A DNA stretch of 36,163 nt, from contig SHMW01000041.1 of NCBI GenBank assembly GCA_008080735.1, positions 1-36,163 of the forward strand, in the 5' to 3' direction. Position 1 is the first letter of the stretch, and every line of letters begins with the position of its first letter. The notes beneath the pieces are model-generated. The model did no database searches and had not been told where the DNA came from. It worked only from the letters and a program-made list of their open reading frames with translations. The position numbers were made by a program, and so were the translations under genes. This DNA is from Promethearchaeota archaeon. Lineage in GTDB: Archaea > Asgardarchaeota > Lokiarchaeia > Sigyniarchaeales > SOKP01. This document shows positions 26,207 to 33,279 of this stretch, piece by piece.

Positions 26207-26698
26207 TTAAGTTTTATTTTTCTGGATGGCCCTATTTTCCATTTCTAGAAGTGATTTTTTGAGTTCAATTTGCCATGAATCCTTTACTTTTCCCATAAAT
26301 CCTCCAACTTGTCCATTTTTACGAACCACACGATGGCACGGTATTACTAATGGAAACGGATTATTTCTCATTATGTTTCCAATCGCTTGGTATGCTTTAC
26401 TATTTATTTTTTTGCCGATATCTGAATAACTTGCCGTTTTCCCGTATGTCAAGTTAAGGATTACCCATTCAATCACCCGTCTTGAAAACTTTGTAGTAAA
26501 GGTGTTTATGTAAGGAATTACTACCTCTAATCCTTTGAGGTCTTCGAAGAGATTAATCCTTTTACCATCTAAATATGCGCAAAAAACTCTTTTTATCTTA
26601 TCTAATACTTCTTTTTGGCGATTTTTTTCTATTTCTGCTAATAGCAAGAGATTTGACTTGTCTAAAAAATCCTTTTCTGATTCATTTTCATGTAACAT
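26207..26698 (-). CDS. ogt: Methylated-DNA-protein-cysteine methyltransferase
   Basis: 163 residues. The active-site motif IPCHRVV places the alkyl acceptor at Cys121. The Asn hinge lies at RNNPFPLVIP, the helix-turn-helix with arginine finger lies before it (YSDIGKKINSKAYQAIGNIMRNN), and GGFMGKVKDSWQIELKKSLLEME closes the domain. The protein directly removes O6-alkyl groups from guanine in a suicide reaction. The N-terminal 60 residues are short and divergent, as in archaeal MGMTs. ATG at 26698. Confidence 0.92.
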   Translation of the reverse strand: MLHENESEKDFLDKSNLLLLAEIEKNRQKEVLDKIKRVFCAYLDGKRINLFEDLKGLEVVIPYINTFTTKFSRRVIEWVILNLTYGKTASYSDIGKKINSKAYQAIGNIMRNNPFPLVIPCHRVVRKNGQVGGFMGKVKDSWQIELKKSLLEMENRAIQKNKT

Positions 26699-26966
26699 TG
26701 TAATAGAATTTAAGATATAAGAATCTCTTTCTCTGTAAGCTTCTAAACTAATTACGACTTTAATGTGAAATCGCTCGGATTTAATACAGAGTGCAGATAT
26801 AAAGATTCACCAGAACTATTGATCTATTTAAACTAAAAAACTAAAATATAAAAACCAAATCTCTCTTCTTATTAGTAGTGATAGTTTTAAATTAATTAAA
26901 CTTTTGATAAATACTTATTTTCAAAATTAACATTTATTGAGTAATAACAATTAGAGTAGATAAAGA

Positions 26967-27989
26967 ATGCCTGATGATTTAAAAAACGTTTTAGATGATA
27001 TCGAATCAACCGAAAAAGAAACTGCAGAGTTACAAGCTAAAATAAGCAGACTTACACAATTAGTGAATAAACAAAAGCGAATAATTAACGAGCAAGAACA
27101 ATTAATTGAGGAACAAAAGGCGGCTTCAGATCAAAAATTAGATGTACCAGCTGATGTGGTGGAGCTAAAGGAGATCATTGGTGCTCAGAGAGCTCAACTA
27201 AAGGAAAAAAATATGGAATTGGAGCATTTAAAAGGTACAAAAGCTCAACTTGAAAAAGAAATCGAACTAATGAGCCAACAAACCAAACCTTTAGAAGAAA
27301 AATACAATCAATCATTCGAAAAGATAGGAGAATTAAAAGCTGAAGTAGCAGAGCAGAGATCGAAAATTCTTGCGAAGGATGATAGGATTAAAAACTTGGA
27401 GATCAAGGTACAAGAATTGAAATCCTTTTCTGACAAACTAAAAAGTGACTATCAGAAAGAAATAGAGGAGATTCGAGAAGAACATAAAAAGGAAAAAGAA
27501 GAATTACAGAGCGAGTTAAATCAAATTGAATCCGCCCTACTCGATAGTAAATTGACCTCTACAGAAAAATCTTCGGAAGCAAAAGATTTCGCCACCAGAT
27601 TCCAAGAAGTTAGAGACAAATACGATTCAGTGGTTAGCAGAGTAGAAGAATTAAGGGACGAATTAAGGGAAAAAGAAGCCGAAATTAATAAATATGAAGA
27701 AAGAACCGAAGATTTACGCAATTTTAAAAATGATAATATCGATAAAATCATTCAGTATGACAGATTAACCGAATTGATGGAGGAAGAACCCCTTTTCAAA
27801 GCTTTTCTAATCATTAAAGATATTGGAGGAAAGGGTATTTACGTGGATGATCTAAAGAGCTCTCTCGGTGTTCCAATTGTAGTAGCTAAAAAACACGCAC
27901 AAAAATTAAAAGATAAAGGTCTTGTAAAGGAGAAAGACGATGGTAAGTTAGTTGTTGCGCCTGCTACCCAAGAATCAGACGAAGAATAA
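26967..27989 (+). CDS. Long coiled-coil protein with C-terminal winged-helix domain
   Basis: 340 residues. Residues about 10-255 form a nearly continuous charged coiled coil (Glu/Lys/Gln-rich heptads). Residues about 262-330 (LTELMEEEPLFKAFLIIKD, IYVDDLKSSLGVP, VAKKHAQKLKDKGLVKEKDDGKLVV) look like a winged helix with a beta wing. The tail is acidic. The architecture would give a dimer with paired DNA- or protein-binding heads. No named family recognised. Separate from the divergent MGMT gene by 268 bases. Confidence 0.65.
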   Translation: MPDDLKNVLDDIESTEKETAELQAKISRLTQLVNKQKRIINEQEQLIEEQKAASDQKLDVPADVVELKEIIGAQRAQLKEKNMELEHLKGTKAQLEKEIELMSQQTKPLEEKYNQSFEKIGELKAEVAEQRSKILAKDDRIKNLEIKVQELKSFSDKLKSDYQKEIEEIREEHKKEKEELQSELNQIESALLDSKLTSTEKSSEAKDFATRFQEVRDKYDSVVSRVEELRDELREKEAEINKYEERTEDLRNFKNDNIDKIIQYDRLTELMEEEPLFKAFLIIKDIGGKGIYVDDLKSSLGVPIVVAKKHAQKLKDKGLVKEKDDGKLVVAPATQESDEE

Positions 27990-28078
27990 TATATTTTCTT
28001 TTATTTTTTCAATCTTGCACTCAGAGGATCAAGAACGAGTTTATTGGTTTCTCAGTTCTCAAAAAAGGAAAGAATTAA

Positions 28079-28456
28079 TTAAACTTTCGCTAAATCTTCA
28101 TATAAGTCGGGAAGAACATCTCGAAACTCTCCGTCCTCGATTTTATCAAGAATCGACGCAGCAATTTTTTTCAAGATTTCACGATATTTTTGAGGTTTTT
28201 CATCCCTCCTAAGTAATAACGCTACAACGTAATTCTCTACAGAAATAGCATCATCACCGACTCCTGAGAAAAAGGATACCACCTTATTGTTTTTCAGTGA
28301 AATAGATGCGAATCCCGGCTTTAAGGATTGATATCGGTGTGAGCTATATACTTGCGTTAAAAGATTATTTGTTATCTTCAAGTTGTCGGGATAGAACCCC
28401 TCGTTTATTGGTCCAACTTCATTATCCCATTTAATAACTAATATCCCCACAGGCAC
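28079..28456 (-). CDS. Small alpha/beta protein, possibly longin-like domain
   Basis: 125 residues. The N-terminus GILVIKWDNEVGPINEGFYP resembles the first strands of longin-type domains such as NPRL2 or DENN-associated ones, where a strand, a 'GP' turn and a second strand begin the fold. Next comes a helix (NNLLTQVYSS), three strands (GFASISLKNNKVVSFFSG, YVVALLLRR) and a long C-terminal helix. This strand-helix-sheet-helix order fits longin or roadblock folds, which Asgard archaea have in number. The assignment is by pattern only. Convergent with the coiled-coil gene. Confidence 0.45.
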   Translation of the reverse strand: MPVGILVIKWDNEVGPINEGFYPDNLKITNNLLTQVYSSHRYQSLKPGFASISLKNNKVVSFFSGVGDDAISVENYVVALLLRRDEKPQKYREILKKIAASILDKIEDGEFRDVLPDLYEDLAKV

Positions 28457-28773
28457 GTTTAAATCCCCTCCACTATGTTGTATCTAATATTTATTCCAAA
28501 AGACAATTAAAAGCACCTCTGTATATGTTCAATTATTTTATATTTGTAATCTGTAATATAGAGCATAACTTATCATTATAATAATTTTCTGATTTATATA
28601 ATTATTTAATTGTGAAATTTATTAAATATACCCACTTAGTTCTATTTAAAATCCATTTTAGATTTTTGAAAATACAGTTCTTCCTTTCCAGATTTTATAT
28701 GAAAAATAGCTCTTAAAAATACTTAGAATCTGAATAAAGCTAAACACGAAAAGAAAAAAGAAAGAGTCCGCAC
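28457..28773. other. Non-coding AT-rich region
   Basis: 317 bases with no coding frame. It holds the promoter of the longin-like gene at one end and the 3' flank of the tandem paralogue at the other. Nothing else seen. Confidence 0.4.
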
Positions 28774-29142
28774 TTAACGTCGTGCGTGGGTCTTCTTATA
28801 ATAAACTAAAAGTTTTTCTATACCAGCATCTATTTGATGCTCATATTTCTTAGATTTCAAGGTACTCTTTAAGCGATGTAATAAAAATTGCAGAAGCTCC
28901 TTCATTGCTCGAATTCGATCCTCTGGACTCATTGAGCTTATTTCATATCCAGGTTGTTTATGAGCATACTGCCAATCTTTCATCGCAAGCAGTCCATAAC
29001 CTTGTAAAATTAGCTCAGAGAGCGGAATATATTTTGCTAGTTCTCGGGATAAATCCATTAGAATTTCATTTTGTCTCCTATCAATGTTAAGGGATTTATA
29101 GTAGTGGAGGATGCTCGAAACACTCGATTCTCGTAATTCCAT
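28774..29142 (-). CDS. Tandem paralogue A, unknown helical protein
   Basis: 122 residues, basic, all-helical by appearance. It aligns without gaps to the neighbouring gene at 29367-29735 with about 64 identical residues (52%). Conserved blocks are YKSL, LAK-x-IP-x-SEL, GYGL-x-AM-x-DWQ-x-A, ISSM-x-P-x-x-R and the C-terminal YY-x-KTHA. GAGATGAT lies directly before the ATG. No membrane segments, cysteines or known catalytic motif. The invariant DWQ and RR-type termini may mark a binding surface. Function unknown; the two genes arose by duplication. Confidence 0.65.
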   Translation of the reverse strand: MELRESSVSSILHYYKSLNIDRRQNEILMDLSRELAKYIPLSELILQGYGLLAMKDWQYAHKQPGYEISSMSPEDRIRAMKELLQFLLHRLKSTLKSKKYEHQIDAGIEKLLVYYKKTHARR

Positions 29143-29366
29143 ATCATCTCAACCGTTTTTTTTTGATCCCAAAAGTAGGGTATACATTAATGTAAAACGA
29201 AGGAGAATTCATAAGGACATTTTTTCATGTAATATTCCGTATGGAGAGAACAAACAAATTTTTTTTTCACATGTTTATTAATTGGTTTATTTAAATTGAC
29301 ATTATTACATGGACTTAATTGGACCATTTGACCAAAAAAAATGTAGATAAAAAAAATAATGGTTAT

Positions 29367-29735
29367 TTAACGCTGAGCATGTGTTTTTTGATAATAATCT
29401 ATCAATTTCTGCATACCCGTATCGATCTTGTCTTCATATTCCGCAGTGCGTAAAGTTCTCTTGAATCTTTTTGCTAAATACCCTAAGATCTCTGCCATCG
29501 CTTCAAGTCTTTGAGCTGGGGTCATACTACTAATGTCTGCTCCAGGTCTGTTATTCGCGACTTGCCAGTCTCTCATCGCTTGTAAACCATATCCTCTAAT
29601 TGCTAATTCTGACATCGGGATAAACTTTGCTAATTGCTCAGAGAGAGCCTTCAAAATATTATGCTGCTCGGTTGTGATCTCTAACGATTTATAGAGATTA
29701 ATCGCATCTTGGACTGCTGCTTCTCGAAATTCCAT
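29367..29735 (-). CDS. Tandem paralogue B, unknown helical protein
   Basis: 122 residues, the same length as and 52% identical to its downstream neighbour, from which it is separated by 224 bases. Differences cluster in the first 35 residues and in the helix after ISSM. A T-run just after its stop (minus strand, about 29348-29355) suggests that it has its own terminator, so the two copies are probably transcribed separately and could be expressed under different conditions. No family recognised. Confidence 0.65.
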   Translation of the reverse strand: MEFREAAVQDAINLYKSLEITTEQHNILKALSEQLAKFIPMSELAIRGYGLQAMRDWQVANNRPGADISSMTPAQRLEAMAEILGYLAKRFKRTLRTAEYEDKIDTGMQKLIDYYQKTHAQR

Positions 29736-30188
29736 GTTTTTTCACTTTTCACACTTTTGTAAGTCTGTTTTTACACACAAATAGTGAAACGTGATCCTTT
29801 AAAATTGAAGGCAAAAAATCATTGTCCGTACTATAAGAACATAACTCTATTGATTCCATTTATTTCCCTTCTCACTTTTCCCTTATAATTCTAATTGCCT
29901 AGATAAGACCATCAAAATTATTTACTTTACGATTAACTTGAAATCTTTTCTTCTCTTTTTGTGTGGCTTTTCCAAACATGTAAAAGAATGCATCTATGTG
30001 TGTGTCTCTGAGCTAAGGAAATTTCTGTTAAACTTTATATATAAAGTCGGCTAATTATTAAATGCGCACTACGATAAAATTTAAATTAAAATTATTATTT
30101 TTGTTTAATATACTTTCTACGAATAGATTCTACAAAAATAACATAAATTCTTACTAGTTAAAGAAAAGTTAATTAAGCTTTTAATCGC
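29736..30188. other. Intergenic region before tRNA-Leu
   Basis: 453 bases without a gene. It holds the promoter of paralogue B, a 16-bp perfect palindrome ACTTTATATATAAAGT at 30032-30047 (TATA-like), and the tRNA promoter. No other structure seen. Confidence 0.4.
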
Positions 30189-30212
30189 GGCGGGGTTACC
30201 GAGTCTGGTCAA

Positions 30213-30276
30213 ATGGTTTGACTAGCGATGGTCAACAGGCTAATGGTCGCTTGATAAATGGGTCAAGACCGATTAT
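30213..30276 (+). other. tRNA intron 1, in the D-loop (64 nt)
   Basis: The pre-tRNA can form GGTTT (30215-30219) with AGACC (30266-30270), then a central helix GGTC (30207-30210) with GATT (30271-30274, two G-U pairs). The bulges are AAAT and ATA, beside the D-stem. Cutting after 30212 and 30276 restores GGTCAAAGGTG, the usual Leu D-arm. This is a relaxed motif (one bulge of four), so the ends may be off by a base or two. Confidence 0.7.
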
Positions 30277-30323
30277 AGGTGCTGGACTTAAGATCCAGTG
30301 GCAAAGGCCTTCGTGGGTTCGAA

Positions 30324-30351
30324 AAAATTCAAACTGCTTGGATTTCGAAAC
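30324..30351 (+). other. tRNA intron 2, in the T-loop (28 nt, canonical bulge-helix-bulge)
   Basis: Exon TTCG (30318-30321) pairs with intron CGAA (30346-30349) as the four-base-pair central helix. The three-base bulges are AAA (30322-30324) and ACT (30350-30352). The intron stem is AAATTC (30325-30330) with GGATTT (30340-30345). Cutting after the second base of each bulge gives T-loop TTCGAAT. The intron lies between tRNA positions 59 and 60. Confidence 0.88.
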
Positions 30352-30410
30352 TCCCATCCCCGCCACCTATTTCTTTTTCCATCCAAAGAGTTGCCTTAGC
30401 GAATTTTCAT
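30341..30410 (+). repeat. tRNA 3'-end repeat, copy 1 (att-like)
   Basis: About 70 bases covering the end of the T-loop intron, the tRNA 3' half-stem and the flank are repeated at 31521-31590 with about 81% identity and no gaps. The stretch CGCCACCTATTTCTTTTTC is identical in both copies. Confidence 0.75.
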
Positions 30411-30657
30411 TATTACTATTATTATAGATATTTAGCTCATCATAAAAATTCCTTTTTCAAAGGCACAGAAGCTTCAAATTACGGTTGGTTTTATGAATGG
30501 AGTTATTTTACTCATGAGATTATCGGATTTATTTCTTAAATAAATATTAAGGAATAGTTAATAAATTTATGGCTATTCAGATTTATTTATTTATCATGAT
30601 GCTATTTTAATTAATAATTCGAGAGAGAAGTTCTTTATCAAAGGAGATGATTGTTTC

Positions 30658-31167
30658 CTATATTTTGGATAACATTTTTTCAATTAATTTTGGATTAAAT
30701 CTAAAATCCTTGTAATTAACCTTAATAAAGTTCAATAACTTAAAGCATTCATCTCTCTTTATCATATTTTGCCTACAAGCTTTTAAAATTATTCCTAAAG
30801 TACCCACTACATCATAACCTTCTGATTTCATCGCATTCCTTACTTTAATTTCGTTTGTTATGCAATAATCAACTCTCTTCTTTTCCGCTAAGGCTATAAT
30901 TGAACTTTCACCTAGGTGAATATTATATTTATTCATAATTTCAAGAGTTCTTTCATTAGAAGTTTCTTCTACTTGAATGAGAGAAGATTGTATAAATTTT
31001 TTTTAGATAAGAGCGTCATCTTTTTGGGTTTTAATACCTTGAATTACAGTCTCGTTATAAATTGTTTTGGTGATAAAAATGTTAGAATATTGCTGCCTTA
31101 GAAATTCTAGTTTATTCAATTTAGCTAAATGTATAAGAACATCAGAATCAATTACCGCTAAAACCAT
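30658..31167 (-). pseudogene. PIN-domain toxin (DUF3368/VapC-like), interrupted by a stop codon
   Basis: Read from the ATG at 31167, a 169-codon frame is broken only by TAA at codon 55 (31005-31003); the same frame continues to 30658. The N-terminal part MVLAVIDSDVLIHLAKLNKL is the first PIN strand with Asp7. The later part has IHLGESSIIALAEKK (the GE acidic residue), TNEIKVR in place of the usual TDD, and VVGTLGIILKA, all typical of the DUF3368 PIN group. Such proteins are Mg-dependent RNases that pair with UPF0175 antitoxins, and one precedes it with overlapping ends. The nonsense codon suggests a dead toxin. Internal start at Met78 (30936) would give only a C-terminal fragment. Confidence 0.7.
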
Positions 31168-31402
31168 AATTAATTTCCTCATCTAAATCAGATTGTCCAA
31201 AATCAATGAAGATTTGGTTCTTTCGTAATAATTCTTCCATCTCTCTGTATGTTTTATTAAGGATATCAGCAGCTTGACGAATAGTGATTTTTTTTTCTCT
31301 GTAAAGCTCAAATATAAGCAAAAATTTCACTCTTTTCTCGGGATCATCCTCTAAAAATTCCAATAATTTTTCAGGTATCTCAATTTTGACAGATTTTGTC
31401 AT
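31148..31402 (-). CDS. UPF0175-like antitoxin
   Basis: 84 residues from the ATG at 31402 (a TTG three codons earlier is weaker). The protein has an initial strand (SVKIEIPEKLLEFL) followed by LLIFELYREKKITIRQAADILNKTYREMEELLRKNQIFIDF. This is the helix-turn-helix region of the UPF0175 family, which accompanies DUF3368 PIN toxins. The gene overlaps the start of the toxin gene by 20 bases, as usual for such pairs. It would bind and neutralise the toxin and repress the operon. The frame is intact although the partner is broken. Confidence 0.7.
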   Translation of the reverse strand: MTKSVKIEIPEKLLEFLEDDPEKRVKFLLIFELYREKKITIRQAADILNKTYREMEELLRKNQIFIDFGQSDLDEEINYGFSGN

Positions 31403-31857
31403 TTTTACCAATCAAGGCCCTTTTAATTAGTTATCTATATGTTATGATAGTAGATAAAAATCATTCTTATTTATTTTATTATTTAAAAAAATATCCAGAT
31501 CAAACATCTGGTTTTTCTTAGGTTTGGAAACCCCCATCCTCGCCACCTATTTCTTTTTCTATTCAAATAGTTATATTGCCGAATTTCCATTTTTATAGAA
31601 ATTTATTTCGCGTTAGTGAATCTATAAATAGATATCTAGATAAATAAACGATCTTCAAACTTATTCACCCGTGATATGGCAACATATTTACCGCAAAACA
31701 CGCAAGTTTAAATAAGACGATAAAATACTTTATTCAACTATAACAGATTGAATTTGAATCGATCACACAAAAAATCATAAAATCGAATCCGTCAGCATTA
31801 TTAAAAACCATCGATGCTCATTTTATATAATTAAAAAAATCATACAAGGTTGAGGTA
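31403..31857. other. Intergenic region with the second tRNA 3'-end copy
   Basis: 455 bases without a gene. It contains the toxin-antitoxin promoter, the tRNA-like repeat at 31521-31590, and the promoter and ribosome binding site of the first cysteine mini-protein. Nothing else seen. Confidence 0.4.
31521..31590 (+). repeat. tRNA 3'-end repeat, copy 2 (att-like)
   Basis: A diverged copy of 30341-30410 at an exact 1,180-base offset. The acceptor strand reads CCTCGCC instead of CCCCGCC, so it cannot be a working tRNA end. Together with copy 1 it brackets the toxin-antitoxin remnant. Confidence 0.75.
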
Positions 31858-32025
31858 ATGACGTCTAAAACTGATTTTGACCCCGATCTCCACTTATTAG
31901 CGTGTCCTTTTTCCAATAGTTGCATATTACCAAAGAAGCCAGAGATATGCCAGTTTCCAGCATATAAACAATGTCCTGAATATGGGATGAAGGTCAAAAA
32001 AATCAAACCCCATAACATTCATTAA
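31858..32025 (+). CDS. Four-cysteine mini-protein, copy 1
   Basis: 55 residues. The ATG follows TTGAGGT. Four cysteines at 16, 22, 31 and 39 have spacing x5, x8, x7. The core is CPFSNSC-x-LP, then C-x-FP-x3-K-x-CPEY. Exactly the same spacing and flanking residues occur in the protein encoded at 32418-32570, which shows that this strand is coding; a longer minus-strand frame over it is a shadow. The four cysteines could hold one zinc or an iron-sulphur cluster. Basic tail (KVKKIKPHNIH). Function unknown. Confidence 0.72.
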   Translation: MTSKTDFDPDLHLLACPFSNSCILPKKPEICQFPAYKQCPEYGMKVKKIKPHNIH

Positions 32026-32417
32026 ATTTCCAATAAGGAAAAACGCATAGAGGAACTTTTTTTGGGCAGTAATTTAAGACCCACTAATTCAATAGTTGGA
32101 ATAAAAATATAGTTTTATAACAGAAAAAACTTATTGATTCCATTATTGAAGAACTTCCAACGCAAAAAAAAATAATATTTAAATCCATTCATATACCTAA
32201 TAAAAAAAAGAGGAGCTTCTTTTTTCCTATATAAACTTTACGAAAGAACGCTTTTATAGCATAACGCGAAGATTTTAATGGGAAGAAATGTTTTTCTTTT
32301 CAAGATTTTAGAAATTTAAGAACGAAATAAAAAATAACAGGTTTAACCTAATAAAACTCTTTTTAAACATAGATATTTATTATTTTAAATCAATTTAGAA
32401 AATATTTGGTGATGTAA
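32026..32417. other. Intergenic region between the two cysteine mini-protein genes
   Basis: 392 bases, very AT-rich, no coding frame. A weak A/T-rich hairpin with GAGC loop at about 32204-32225 followed by T residues may be a terminator. Otherwise nothing seen. Confidence 0.35.
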
Positions 32418-32570
32418 TTGACTATCAACATAAAAGCAGGAAGCCCCCCTATATGTCCGTTTTCCGATAGCTGTGGTCTGCCACAGATGGAGATGCTCTG
32501 CACTTTTCCAAAATGTAAAGTATGTCCGGAATATCAAAAAAAAGCTGAGATTCTACAGAGAACTCAATAA
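32418..32570 (+). CDS. Four-cysteine mini-protein, copy 2
   Basis: 50 residues from a TTG start preceded by GGTGAT at 4-base spacing. Cysteines 13, 19, 28 and 36 repeat the x5-x8-x7 spacing of the first copy; Cys33 is extra. Shared residues are CPFS-x-SC-x-LP, C-x-FP-x-x-K and CPEY. Outside the motif the two proteins differ, so this is an old duplication under constraint on the cysteine core. It probably folds around a metal. Followed by an inverted repeat that may end transcription. Confidence 0.7.
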   Translation: MTINIKAGSPPICPFSDSCGLPQMEMLCTFPKCKVCPEYQKKAEILQRTQ

Positions 32571-32588
32571 TTATTCTGTCTCTTCGTG

Positions 32589-32654
32589 AAATACCGATTT
32601 CAGTCGGTTTCGTATATATCAGTATATTATGGAGACAATATAGTATCGGTATTT
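32589..32654. repeat. Inverted repeat between convergent genes
   Basis: AAATACCGAT (32589-32598) and its exact complement ATCGGTATTT (32645-32654) flank a 46-base loop. The first arm can also pair locally through CCGA with TCGG (about 32594-32607). The second arm is followed by T residues on the plus strand. It may act as a terminator for the convergent mini-protein and cupin genes. Confidence 0.45.
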
Positions 32655-32721
32655 TTGAATATAAATTATACCAAAATTTAGGAATAAAAATAATTAGAAA
32701 TTTTTCAGATTTACTGTTTCC

Positions 32722-33045
32722 CTATTTAGACTTAATCATAATAAGCAACATTTTGAATTGGGTCAATGCTTTTAACGCATGAGGATCATTTGCGGGCATA
32801 ATCAATGTCTGACCGGTTTTGAGTTCATATTGATCTCCCGAAATTGTAATCTCAACACTCCCTTCGACCGCATAAACGAGCGCATCATAGGGGGCTGTAT
32901 GCTCGCTAAGACCTTGTCCTTTATCAAAAGCAAAAAGGGTGACCGTGCCAGCCTCCTTATCAATGATGGTCTTACTGACTACTGCTCCGCTCTGATATTC
33001 CAGGTCTTCAGTAAAATCGGTAATATTAATTTTATTCTCATTCAT
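32722..33045 (-). CDS. Small cupin-domain protein
   Basis: 107 residues forming one cupin barrel. Motif 1 is reduced (GQGLSEHTAPYDALVYAVEGSVEITISG, with one clear His and Glu), and motif 2 is TGQTLIMPANDPHALKALTQFKMLLIM with its His. It probably binds a metal through fewer ligands than the full 3-His-1-Glu set. Such stand-alone cupins bind or isomerise small molecules, or act as sensors. Monocistronic; function unknown. Confidence 0.82.
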   Translation of the reverse strand: MNENKINITDFTEDLEYQSGAVVSKTIIDKEAGTVTLFAFDKGQGLSEHTAPYDALVYAVEGSVEITISGDQYELKTGQTLIMPANDPHALKALTQFKMLLIMIKSK

Positions 33046-33279
33046 CCTAAGTCACACACTGATCTAATATAATTGGATTAAAAGAAATTGGTCTAATAAT
33101 TTATTAAATCGGATTATAATTTCAAGATTAGTTGCTCAACCTCTTTAAGTGTATAATGGTTAATAATATAAGATGAGACGTAATTGTGTTATTAAGTAAT
33201 ATTATTGTGAATCATTTGAATAAAGGTAATAAAAATTAAATCACCGAATGAATACGAATTTGGCATTCAAACTAATAAC

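Larger units (their letters stand above)
30189..30365 (+). tRNA. tRNA-Leu(UAA) with two introns
   Basis: Acceptor strands GGCGGGG (30189-30195) and CCCCGCC (30358-30364) pair fully; the discriminator is A30365. The D-stem ACC pairs with GGT. The anticodon stem CTGGA/TCCAG (30282-30286, 30294-30298) encloses the loop CTTAAGA, anticodon UAA. A long variable arm and the GG in the D-loop identify tRNA-Leu. The T-stem is GTGGG (30313-30317) and CCCAT (30353-30357). Two insertions break the D-loop and the T-loop; removing both leaves an 85-base tRNA with standard D-loop sequence TGGTCAAAGG and T-loop TTCGAAT. No intron is present at the usual 37/38 site, and the CCA end is not encoded. Confidence 0.93.

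Noticed and set aside
30218..30539. Plus-strand frames of 69 and 86 codons over the tRNA-Leu region
   Set aside because: They run through the tRNA exons and introns and end in low-complexity sequence; the tRNA fully explains the bases.
31493..31520. Extension of the tRNA-like repeat to include an anticodon-stem ATCCAG at 31493
   Set aside because: Only a six-base match with a different spacing; similarity drops to chance upstream of 31521.
31818..32018. 66-codon minus-strand frame
   Set aside because: It is antisense to the four-cysteine mini-protein, whose plus-strand frame is supported by a paralogue with the same cysteine spacing.
32161..32230. A-rich tract with short hairpin as a CRISPR-like or repeat element
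   Set aside because: No repeated units or spacers; only simple A/T runs and one weak hairpin.
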